A stretch of 9,638 nt of DNA, from the NCBI GenBank assembly GCA_016297415.1, contig JAEDGQ010000077.1, forward strand, positions 1 to 9,638, in the 5' to 3' direction. This stretch comes from Treponema sp. (lineage in GTDB: Bacteria; Spirochaetota; Spirochaetia; Treponematales; Treponemataceae). The notes below the pieces were generated by a model, which was given only the letters and a program-made list of their open reading frames with translations, was not told the origin of the DNA and made no database searches. Each line of letters begins with the position of its first letter. The first letter of the stretch is position 1. Shown here one piece after another: positions 1 to 6,172 of this stretch. Made by a program: the position numbers and the translations under genes.

Positions 1-12
1 TCACGACTGGAA

Positions 13-52
13 GCCATTTTTAGCAGGGAATATATTATAATGCGTTTGCCCT
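13..52 (+). promoter_or_regulatory. Promoter-like element upstream of the chemoreceptor gene (copy 1 of a two-copy element)
   Basis: A perfect TATAAT lies at 36-41. The element has two conserved blocks: GCCATTTTTA at 13-22 and TTATAATGCGTTTGCCCT at 35-52, separated by 12 unrelated bases. The same two blocks with the same 12-base gap occur on the minus strand at 9624-9585, upstream of trmJ. The first block starts in the -35 position (GCCATT, 17 bases before TATAAT) but does not resemble TTGACA. Transcription would start near 48 and run into the hairpin at 84-117 before the coding region. That the block acts as a promoter is inferred from the -10 box and its recurrence. Confidence 0.6.
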
Positions 53-83
53 ATTTAGAACTATATTTTAATGCAAATATGAG

Positions 84-117
84 CCGGTTCATGTTATAAT
101 AACAGGACCGGTTTTTT
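84..117 (+). terminator. Intrinsic terminator or attenuator hairpin ahead of the chemoreceptor gene
   Basis: CCGGTTC (84-90) pairs with GGACCGG (105-111), with one G-T pair. A short inner stem (GTTA 93-96 with TAAC 100-103) follows, then six T residues (112-117). This has the form of a rho-independent terminator. It may end an upstream gene outside the window, or terminate or attenuate transcripts that start near 48. The loop also contains a second TATAAT (95-100) with a TG extension, so the site could be a promoter as well. Confidence 0.6.
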
Positions 118-124
118 AATTGTT

Positions 125-142
125 ACGGTTAATTAATACCGT
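125..142. promoter_or_regulatory. Palindrome, possible operator
   Basis: ACGGT (125-129) and ACCGT (138-142) form an inverted repeat around an 8-base AT-only spacer. It lies just upstream of and next to a -10-like GATAAT (146-151), which would give a start near 158 and a short leader to the ATG at 183. The placement suits a repressor or activator site. The half-sites are only five bases, so chance is not excluded, and I do not recognise the regulator. Confidence 0.3.
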
Positions 143-182
143 GCCGATAATCTAGTAATACTATTTTATAAAAGGTGTGAGC

Positions 183-2270
183 ATGAACGTTTTAGATTAC
201 TCTCCAATTATTAAAACAGATCCAGAAAAGTGTATTAACTGTCACAGATGTATTTCTGTCTGTCCGGTTAAAATGTGTAATGATGGATCCGGTACATATG
301 TGAAAGTTCGTGATGATCTTTGTATTGGCTGTGGTCTTTGTATTGAAGCTTGTCCTCATGGAGCCCGTCAGGGAATTGACGATTTGAGTCTGTTCCTGGA
401 AGATGCAAAAAACGGAGATAAAATACTTGCACTCATTGATCCTGCTGTAGCTACAACTTTTAACGGCCACAATATGGAATTTAACGGATGGCTTACATCA
501 CTTGGTGTTGAAAAAGTATTTGATATCAGCTGGGGTGCTGAAATAAACAGCAGCGCTATTGCAAATCATATTAAGAAAAACAATCCAAAACTGATTATTT
601 CTCAGTCTTGTCCTGCCATTGTTAATTATATTGAATTATATAAACCTGAACTTATTCCATATCTTCAGCCAACAGAAAGCCCTGCAGGTGCAACAACAAA
701 ATATATTCGCCAGGCTTACCCTGAATATGATGAATATAAAATCCTCGTAATCAGTCCTTGTTATGCAAGAAAACACGAAATCGAGTCAACAGGTTTTGCT
801 GATTACAATGTTACTCTTAAATCAGTAGCTGATTATTTTAAGGCTCAGAATATTGATATTTCAAGTTTTGAAAAAGTTGATTATACAAACCCTCCTGCAG
901 AAAGAGCTGTAACATATTCAACTCCAGGTGGTCTTGTTCATACAATGGAACGCTACTATCCTGAAATCCGCAAAGACAGCCGTCAGATCAGCGGACAGCC
1001 TAATATTACTGAGTATGTAGATTATCTGGCTGAAGAAATTAAAGCTGGTCGTGAACCAAAATATATGCTCATTGATTGTCTTTCATGTGAACACGGATGT
1101 AATGCAGGTCCTGGAACAGAAACAGAAGGCAAATCAATTGATGAACTTGAAAAATATATTGATATTCGGGAAGAATCCAGAAAAAAGATTTATGGAACTC
1201 TCAAAGATAAGTCTTCAAAGATTTCAAAATTACACAAAGTTATTAATAAACACTGGGATCCGGTTATTTTCAGAAGAGATTACTCAGACAGAAGTATGAC
1301 TTCTTTAAGAATGATTAAAGTTCCTTCAAAGGAAAATCTCTGGAATCTTTACAACAGTTTTGGAAAATATGAAGAAAAAGATCTGCTTAACTGTGGTGCC
1401 TGCGGATATCAGGATTGTAAACAGTTTGCTTATGCACTTCATAACGGACTTAACAAACCTGAAAACTGTTCACACTTTAACCATCAGATGCTTTTGAAAC
1501 TTCAGAAAACACAGCAGGCTCAGCTGATGAATGCTGTTAACCAGGTTAAAAAATCAAGTCTTGCTGAATTCAGTGAAAGTGACAGAGGTGTTGCAGATAT
1601 TGCTGATGTTGCAGACGAAATGGTAAACAGTGTAAATAACTCATCTGCTGCTATTGAAGAAATGATTCAGAATATTGATTCTATCAATAAGATTTTGAAT
1701 AAAAATTCTCAGACAATGAATAATCTTTCAACTGCTACAAAAGCCGGAAAGGTTAGTATTGAACAGGTTAGTAAACTTGTAAGCGATATTGAACAGAACT
1801 CTCGTGGCCTTGGAGAAATGAGTGAAGTAATTCAGGAAATTTCTTCTCAGACAGACCTTCTTGCCATGAATGCGGCCATTGAAGCGGCTCATGCCGGAGA
1901 TTCTGGACAGGGATTCGCCGTTGTAGCTGAAGAAATCCGTAAACTTGCCGAAAACTCAAGTCAGCAGGCTAAACAGATTAATGAAGTACTTGTAAGAATA
2001 AAGAAGCTGATTGATAAGACTTTTGGTGCAACTGTTGAAGCAACAAAAGAAATTGAAAATGTTGTTTACCTTGCAGAACAAGTTTCTGCACAGGAAGATG
2101 TTGTAAAACGTGCAATTTCTGAACAGAACGAAGGTGGTCAGCAGATGCTGGAATCTCTTGAAAAAATGAAGGAAGATACTAGTTCTGTAAACGATGCGGT
2201 TGATAAGCTTAGATTCTCAACTGCAAAAATCAGAAATGCCATTCAGCAGATTAATATCAGGGAATTCTAA
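183..2270 (+). CDS. Soluble methyl-accepting chemoreceptor with [FeFe]-hydrogenase-like sensor domain
   Basis: The product is about 695 aa, counted from the ATG at 183. AAAGG (171-175) lies 7 bases before this ATG but only one base before the in-frame GTG at 177, so 183 is preferred. Residues 17-57 hold two ferredoxin-type 4Fe-4S motifs (C17/20/23/27 and C47/50/53/57). Residues 80-330 resemble the H-cluster domain of [FeFe] hydrogenases, with all four candidate H-cluster cysteines kept (C143, C193, C302, C306). Residues 402-430 are a four-Cys Fe-S module (C404, C407, C412, C429). Residues 460-695 are an MCP signalling domain, with the conserved hairpin tip around 546-585. No signal peptide or membrane segment is seen, so it should be cytosolic. 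Active-site changes (Ser142 for the proton-transfer Cys of TSCCP, Arg196 in PCxAK, Leu300 in the third motif) suggest sensing rather than turnover. It is flanked by terminators and therefore probably monocistronic. Whether the ligand is H2 or redox state is inference. Confidence 0.93.
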   Translation: MNVLDYSPIIKTDPEKCINCHRCISVCPVKMCNDGSGTYVKVRDDLCIGCGLCIEACPHGARQGIDDLSLFLEDAKNGDKILALIDPAVATTFNGHNMEFNGWLTSLGVEKVFDISWGAEINSSAIANHIKKNNPKLIISQSCPAIVNYIELYKPELIPYLQPTESPAGATTKYIRQAYPEYDEYKILVISPCYARKHEIESTGFADYNVTLKSVADYFKAQNIDISSFEKVDYTNPPAERAVTYSTPGGLVHTMERYYPEIRKDSRQISGQPNITEYVDYLAEEIKAGREPKYMLIDCLSCEHGCNAGPGTETEGKSIDELEKYIDIREESRKKIYGTLKDKSSKISKLHKVINKHWDPVIFRRDYSDRSMTSLRMIKVPSKENLWNLYNSFGKYEEKDLLNCGACGYQDCKQFAYALHNGLNKPENCSHFNHQMLLKLQKTQQAQLMNAVNQVKKSSLAEFSESDRGVADIADVADEMVNSVNNSSAAIEEMIQNIDSINKILNKNSQTMNNLSTATKAGKVSIEQVSKLVSDIEQNSRGLGEMSEVIQEISSQTDLLAMNAAIEAAHAGDSGQGFAVVAEEIRKLAENSSQQAKQINEVLVRIKKLIDKTFGATVEATKEIENVVYLAEQVSAQEDVVKRAISEQNEGGQQMLESLEKMKEDTSSVNDAVDKLRFSTAKIRNAIQQINIREF

Positions 2271-2304
2271 AAAAGAGAATTACATCCTTGTAATTCTCTT
2301 TTTT
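2269..2304. terminator. Perfect hairpin terminator, probably bidirectional
   Basis: Positions 2271-2284 pair perfectly with 2289-2302 around a TCCT loop; the outer A-T pairs 2269-2270 with 2303-2304 extend it to 16 bp. The rightward strand ends in a T tract (2299-2304), and the leftward strand also ends in a T tract. It sits directly after the chemoreceptor stop codon and between convergent genes, so it can serve both the chemoreceptor and lgt. Confidence 0.85.
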
Positions 2305-2327
2305 GACAGAAGACCTTGTCTTCTGTC
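2305..2327. repeat. Perfect 10-bp palindromic hairpin
   Basis: GACAGAAGAC (2305-2314) pairs perfectly with GTCTTCTGTC (2318-2327) around a CTT loop. It starts one base after the preceding terminator. It is not followed by a T tract, so it is less likely to be a terminator itself. It could be a repeated intergenic palindrome or an mRNA 3'-end stabiliser. Confidence 0.65.
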
Positions 2328-2351
2328 GGGAATTATTTTAGCTACGCATTT

Positions 2352-2379
2352 GGGACGCGACCTCCATGTCGCTCCTTTT
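2352..2379. repeat. GC-rich intergenic palindrome, possible extra terminator
   Basis: GCGAC (2357-2361) pairs with GTCGC (2368-2372) around CTCCAT. After one bulged base (C2356) the stem continues with GGA (2353-2355) and TCC (2373-2375). TTTT follows at 2376-2379 on the plus strand. The GC content is above its surroundings. It resembles a dispersed intergenic palindrome, but only one copy is visible here. Confidence 0.5.
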
Positions 2380-2427
2380 GACAGCTCCTTGTAATTCTTT
2401 TCTTTATTTTAAATGTTTTATAAGAAT

Positions 2428-3426
2428 CTATTCTTTTGAGTCCTGCTTTCTCTTTCGAAGCCAGCATACAAGTCCAAGTGAAAGCCCGCCTAAAATCATA
2501 AGCATACACAATACCTGACCTGTAGAAATGTTCAGAAGGGATGTATTTAAATAGATTGGAGCATTGCTGTCTGCTGCAAAACGATAGCCGATGTCTGCAT
2601 CTGGTTCACGGAAGTATTCAATGAAGAAACGGAAGAAACCGTACCCGGCTGTATAAAGCATTGTTGAAAATCCATCGAAAGGCTTCTTTTTATGACAAAG
2701 CCAGATGATTGTAAAGAGAACAAGTCCTTCGAACAAAGCTTCGTAAAGCTGACTTGGATGACGAGGAAGATTTACAAGACCTGTTGTTGCATCCATTCCA
2801 ACTTTAGCTGCAAAGTCCTGTACCCATTCAATTGATGAAGAAAAACGTTCTGCATCTGGAAAAACAGTTCCCCAAGGCATTGTTGTAATGCGTCCGTAGA
2901 GTTCACCATTAAGCCAGTTACCAAGACGACCGAAGGTGTAACCAAGGGGAATTGCTGTTCCCATGGCATCAATCCATTTAAGCATTGGACGTTTGTTTTT
3001 AAGACACCAGAAAACCATGCCCAGAAATCCACCGATAAAACCACCGTGGTAGCTCATGCCGGCAAGACCTGTAAAGTGCATATCGCTGTCAAAAGGCCAG
3101 AAAATCAGCCATGGAGCGCGAAGATATTTTCCAGATGTGTCGTAAACGAGGGTAGAAAAAACTCTGGCACCGATAAGGAGGAATACAATTCCAGTTGCAA
3201 TAAAACTGAAGATATCATCTTCTGTAGCTTTTACGAGCTGATTGTCAGAGTTTTTATAATCGAGGGCTCCTTCTTTCAGAAGCTTTTTGAGAACCCAGTA
3301 AGCTGTTGTAAAAGCACAGATGTACATAAGACCGTACCATCTGATAAGTCCAAGCATTGGAACACCAGGGAAAACTTCCGGATGAATCCATGAAGGATAT
3401 GTAATATAAAGTGGTAAAAAATTCAT
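2428..3426 (-). CDS. lgt: Phosphatidylglycerol-prolipoprotein diacylglyceryl transferase
   Basis: Lgt is the inner-membrane enzyme that moves diacylglycerol from phosphatidylglycerol onto the lipobox cysteine of prolipoproteins, the first step of lipoprotein maturation. The 332-aa protein has several hydrophobic segments. It carries the family hallmarks: IRWYGLMY (28-35), YHGGFIGG with H127, the signature GRLGNWLNGELYG (166-178) with R167, N170 and E175, RHPSQLYE (222-229), and RFFIEYFREPD with R266, E270 and R273. These match the spacing of the E. coli residues R143/N146/E151 and R239/E243/R246. The start is supported by AAGGAT placed about 7 bases before the ATG. It lies 19 bases downstream of the MinD-like gene and is probably cotranscribed with it. 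The stop codon lies close to a convergent terminator region. Family membership is secure. Confidence 0.97.
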   Translation of the reverse strand: MNFLPLYITYPSWIHPEVFPGVPMLGLIRWYGLMYICAFTTAYWVLKKLLKEGALDYKNSDNQLVKATEDDIFSFIATGIVFLLIGARVFSTLVYDTSGKYLRAPWLIFWPFDSDMHFTGLAGMSYHGGFIGGFLGMVFWCLKNKRPMLKWIDAMGTAIPLGYTFGRLGNWLNGELYGRITTMPWGTVFPDAERFSSSIEWVQDFAAKVGMDATTGLVNLPRHPSQLYEALFEGLVLFTIIWLCHKKKPFDGFSTMLYTAGYGFFRFFIEYFREPDADIGYRFAADSNAPIYLNTSLLNISTGQVLCMLMILGGLSLGLVCWLRKRKQDSKE

Positions 3427-3445
3427 TTTTAAATCCTTGTTTCTG

Positions 3446-4588
3446 TTAACACTTAAATCCCTGTTGAATTGCTTTTACAACTTTTGATTTAAGGAGAATA
3501 TTTTCGTTTCTCAGCTGATTTATTTCATAAGCCTGAGTTTTTATTGTTTCTGCCAGATCTCCCATGCTGAGGGCACCTGTTCCGACAAGATCTTCAACAT
3601 AAGACATTTTTTGTGAGAAGTCATCTGTGGCTTCTTCTGCAGCAAGTTCGTAAGAAGTATCTGTGTCGATGTGTTCAAAATCTTTGTCAAACTGAATAGT
3701 TTCGCTCTGGAGAATTTTTTCTGCAACACGATAGATTGCCTGACTGATTACAGCATTTGGTTTGTAAACAACAACTGGAAGACGGGATGAAAGAGCTTTG
3801 TCCTGCAGAGTGTCTCTGTACATAACGCCAAGGGATTCTACATCAAGGCCAAGATACTGCTGACATGAACGACGGATTTTGAGGGCTTTGTCGGCGTCAC
3901 GAGGTTCATCAATCATATTCATAACAAGGCGTGGATGGAACTGCTTCATGCGTTCTTCAAATTTGGCTGCACTTTTCGGATCAACTTCCTTGATTGCTTC
4001 GATAAGCTTAGGAATGTAAAGTCTTTGAAGTGAAGAAGAATCACTTTTAAGTTTTTCCAGATATTCTGCAGCTTTGCTGTTTTTCTTAAAAGTTGTTGCC
4101 ATAAGACGGAATACTGCGTTTTTAAGGAAGAGATATCCGTTCAGAGTGGCTGTTACTGTAGGTGCTGTTACTACGATTCCCTGAGGTGAAAGAAGAAAGA
4201 GGTCAAGAATTGTAAGGTGTGTTCCTGCCCCAAGATCGATTATGAGATAATCACAGTCCAGTTCCTGAAATTTTTTAATGAGGGAGTTTTTCTGAAATAT
4301 TTTGAGGGAACTTAGACCCGGGATTTCAGAATCGCCTGCAATAAACCATACATTTTCGTATTCTGTAGGCTGTATAATGTCTTCAAATTTAGTTTCACCG
4401 GTTATATATGTACCGATACCACCCTTTGGAGAACTCTGGCCGATTACGAGATGGAGATTTGATGCTCCAAGGTCCAGATCTGCGAGAATAACTTTTTTAC
4501 CGGCCTGACCTAATGTTATTGCGAGATTTGCGGAAAGAAGACTTTTTCCAACGCCCCCTTTACCACTCGCGATTGGAATAATTTGCAT
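3446..4588 (-). CDS. MinD/ParA-family P-loop ATPase with C-terminal helical extension
   Basis: The 380-aa protein begins directly with the deviant Walker A motif GKGGVGKS (9-16; signature Lys10, catalytic Lys15). It continues with DLDLGASN (37-44), typical of the MinD/FlhG branch, and a Walker B-like LIIDLGAG (115-122). These show an ATP-dependent dimerising switch protein of the kind that positions division sites, flagella or other cell structures. The ATPase core ends near residue 293. About 87 further residues include an acidic stretch and a probable coiled coil (about 345-370), ending in a basic-hydrophobic tail with a terminal Cys. A helical insertion lies around 160-215. FlhG/YlxH-like flagellar placement is plausible in a spirochaete but is not shown by context. 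The neighbour is lgt, 19 bases downstream. The -10 box lies only five bases before the ATG, so the mRNA may be leaderless. Confidence 0.9.
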   Translation of the reverse strand: MQIIPIASGKGGVGKSLLSANLAITLGQAGKKVILADLDLGASNLHLVIGQSSPKGGIGTYITGETKFEDIIQPTEYENVWFIAGDSEIPGLSSLKIFQKNSLIKKFQELDCDYLIIDLGAGTHLTILDLFLLSPQGIVVTAPTVTATLNGYLFLKNAVFRLMATTFKKNSKAAEYLEKLKSDSSSLQRLYIPKLIEAIKEVDPKSAAKFEERMKQFHPRLVMNMIDEPRDADKALKIRRSCQQYLGLDVESLGVMYRDTLQDKALSSRLPVVVYKPNAVISQAIYRVAEKILQSETIQFDKDFEHIDTDTSYELAAEEATDDFSQKMSYVEDLVGTGALSMGDLAETIKTQAYEINQLRNENILLKSKVVKAIQQGFKC

Positions 4589-4593
4589 ACTCC

Positions 4594-4622
4594 ATTATAA
4601 CATACACAAAGCAAAAAATATA
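4594..4622 (-). promoter_or_regulatory. Promoter of the minD-like/lgt unit, probably leaderless
   Basis: On the minus strand TATAAT occupies 4599-4594 and is preceded by TG plus one base, an extended -10. A weak -35 (TATATT, 4622-4617) lies 17 bases upstream. The box is followed by GGAGT and then the ATG at 4588, which puts the predicted start of transcription at or next to the start codon. GGAG one base before ATG is too close to act as a normal Shine-Dalgarno site. Confidence 0.65.
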
Positions 4623-4629
4623 CATTCTA

Positions 4630-4658
4630 TTGCGTTAAAACTATCGGTGGAATAAAAT
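4630..4658 (+). promoter_or_regulatory. Promoter of the ctp operon, probably leaderless
   Basis: TTGCGT (4630-4635) and TAAAAT (4653-4658) are separated by 17 bases. The ATG of ctp is at 4665, six bases after the -10 box, so transcription would start at about the first codon. No Shine-Dalgarno sequence lies at normal distance; the nearest purine-rich match, GGTGG (4646-4650), is 14 bases away and would sit upstream of the transcript. Confidence 0.55.
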
Positions 4659-4664
4659 ACCAGT

Positions 4665-6167
4665 ATGAAAAAATTTTCACAGATTATTAAAACAGCAGCC
4701 CTTGTTTTTGTTTCTGCTGTCTTTACTTCCCAGTGTTTTGCACAGTCGTCAGCACGTTCTGCCTCTGAAATTAACGAACAGTCCAGAAAATATATGGAAT
4801 TGATGAATGGAGTTTATGACTTTGTTCAGCGAAATTATGTTGATGAAGTTGACCCTGAAGTGTTATATCGTGGAGCGCTTAAAGGAATGCTTGATGCCCT
4901 TGGAGATCCTTATACACTTTATCTTGATAATTCTACTTTCCGCGGGTTAAGCGACACAACAAAAGGAACATTTGGTGGAGTAGGTCTGTCTATTTCTAAG
5001 CCATTTGAATCAACTTCAGATAAACCTGCTTATGTTGAAGTTGCTTCACCGGTAGAAGATACACCTGGATTCCGGGCTGGTATTGTTGCCGGAGATCTTA
5101 TTGTTTCAGTTGAAGGAATTGATACTTCTACAATCACAATGGATGAAGTTCTTGATAAACTTCGTGGTCCTGTAGGAGAAAAAGTAAACATTGTAATTCG
5201 TCGCGGAAAGAATATTGAATTTCCTGTAACACTTACCCGTGCAATAATTGAAGTTCCTACAATCAAATACGGTACAATTAAAACTCCAAAAAACGGAACT
5301 GCAGGTTATGTAAGAATTATTGAATTTACACCACAGACTGCAGACAGATTCCAGCAGGCTCTTGATTCATTTAAAAAAGAATCAATTTCCGGACTGATTA
5401 TTGATCTTAGAAATAATCCAGGCGGATTGATTACTTCGGTTTATGATGTTGCAAACAAATTCATTGATAATGGTCCTATTGTTTCAACAAAAAGCCGTCT
5501 TGCTTTTGAGAATTCAGTATTTACAGCTTCCCCGGATAAAACAACTTTTGATAAAACAACTCCTATTGTTGTTCTGATTAATAAAGGATCAGCTTCTGCT
5601 TCTGAGATTCTTTCCGGGGCATTAAAAGATTATCATCGTGCCTATCTTGTAGGTCAGAGAACATACGGAAAAGGTTCAGTTCAGCAGGTTCTGCCTCTTT
5701 CTGCATCTGATGGAATTAAGATTACAATGGCCCGTTATTATACTCCAAGTGATACAAACATTGATAAAATCGGTATTCCGCCTGACAGAGAAGTGCTTTT
5801 CCCTGTGCTTAACGAAGAAGGTGAAAAACAGTATTCCGAACTCATTAAGAGTGATGAAATTGCAAAATACGTAGAGCTTCAGAAAAATATGTCAGAACAG
5901 GCTATCAGTGCTTATGGACTTACTCTTAAGAAAAAGTATCCTGACATTGATTTTGGAAGTCTCAAAAAACTTATCCGTAATGAAGTAAACAGAACTAAAG
6001 GCACAATGCTTTATGATCTTGATTATGACATTCAGCTTAATGCAGCTCTTGATATTCTGGCTCTTCCTTCATCTGAGTATGCAAACCTTTTGAAGAATAC
6101 TAAAACATTAAAAGAACTTCAGGATGAGGCAGCAAAAGCAGAAGAAATAACTGCCGGTAAAAAATAA
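4665..6167 (+). CDS. ctpA: C-terminal processing protease, S41 family (CtpA/Prc-like), exported
   Basis: The 500-aa protein starts with a signal peptide (basic MKK, hydrophobic 9-20, likely cut after CFA at 24-26). It should therefore work in the periplasm, where such proteases trim or degrade envelope proteins from their C-terminus. A helical N-terminal part includes GMLDALGDPYT (74-84). A PDZ domain follows at about 100-190, then the S41 catalytic core. The Ser-Lys dyad is S311 in GSASASEI and K336 in YGKGSVQ, with Q340. The 25- and 4-residue spacings equal those of E. coli Prc (430/455/459) and B. subtilis CtpB. About 120 residues after the core (380-500) are helical and Lys/Glu-rich, longer than the minimal family. 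It is the first gene of a four-gene rightward operon, with rsmE starting 5 bases after its stop. The natural substrate cannot be read from the sequence. Confidence 0.95.
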   Translation: MKKFSQIIKTAALVFVSAVFTSQCFAQSSARSASEINEQSRKYMELMNGVYDFVQRNYVDEVDPEVLYRGALKGMLDALGDPYTLYLDNSTFRGLSDTTKGTFGGVGLSISKPFESTSDKPAYVEVASPVEDTPGFRAGIVAGDLIVSVEGIDTSTITMDEVLDKLRGPVGEKVNIVIRRGKNIEFPVTLTRAIIEVPTIKYGTIKTPKNGTAGYVRIIEFTPQTADRFQQALDSFKKESISGLIIDLRNNPGGLITSVYDVANKFIDNGPIVSTKSRLAFENSVFTASPDKTTFDKTTPIVVLINKGSASASEILSGALKDYHRAYLVGQRTYGKGSVQQVLPLSASDGIKITMARYYTPSDTNIDKIGIPPDREVLFPVLNEEGEKQYSELIKSDEIAKYVELQKNMSEQAISAYGLTLKKKYPDIDFGSLKKLIRNEVNRTKGTMLYDLDYDIQLNAALDILALPSSEYANLLKNTKTLKELQDEAAKAEEITAGKK

Positions 6168-6172
6168 AAGTT

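Larger units (their letters stand above)
2285..2398. repeat. Interleaved short direct repeats in the convergent intergenic region
   Basis: TCCTTGTAATTCT occurs at 2285-2297 and again at 2386-2398. TTTTGACAG occurs at 2301-2309 and at 2376-2384. The order is B-A then A-B. The second copy of the 13-mer repeats the loop and right arm of the terminator without a matching left arm, as if part of the terminator had been duplicated and the left arm lost or replaced. No gene is seen between 2271 and 2427. Confidence 0.6.

Noticed and set aside
1..99. Open frame from the window edge to a stop at 97-99, as the tail of an upstream protein
   Set aside because: It runs through the TATAAT element that recurs in non-coding DNA at the other end of the window, and the 32 residues resemble nothing I know.
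177..182. GTG at 177 as the start of the chemoreceptor
   Set aside because: The AAAGG site would be one base away; the ATG at 183 has a 7-base spacing.
1..182. A known riboswitch in the chemoreceptor leader
   Set aside because: Only one simple hairpin with a T tract is seen; there is no conserved aptamer core that I recognise.
192..470. Minus-strand frame of 92 codons
   Set aside because: It is antisense to the ferredoxin-type and hydrogenase-like coding region, with no ribosome site and no family resemblance.
183..2270. A catalytic, energy-conserving [FeFe] hydrogenase
   Set aside because: The proton-transfer Cys is replaced by Ser, other active-site positions differ, no electron-transfer partner subunit is adjacent, and the chain ends in an MCP signalling domain.
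3046..3393. Plus-strand frame of 115 codons
   Set aside because: It is a shadow of lgt, whose motifs are unambiguous on the other strand.
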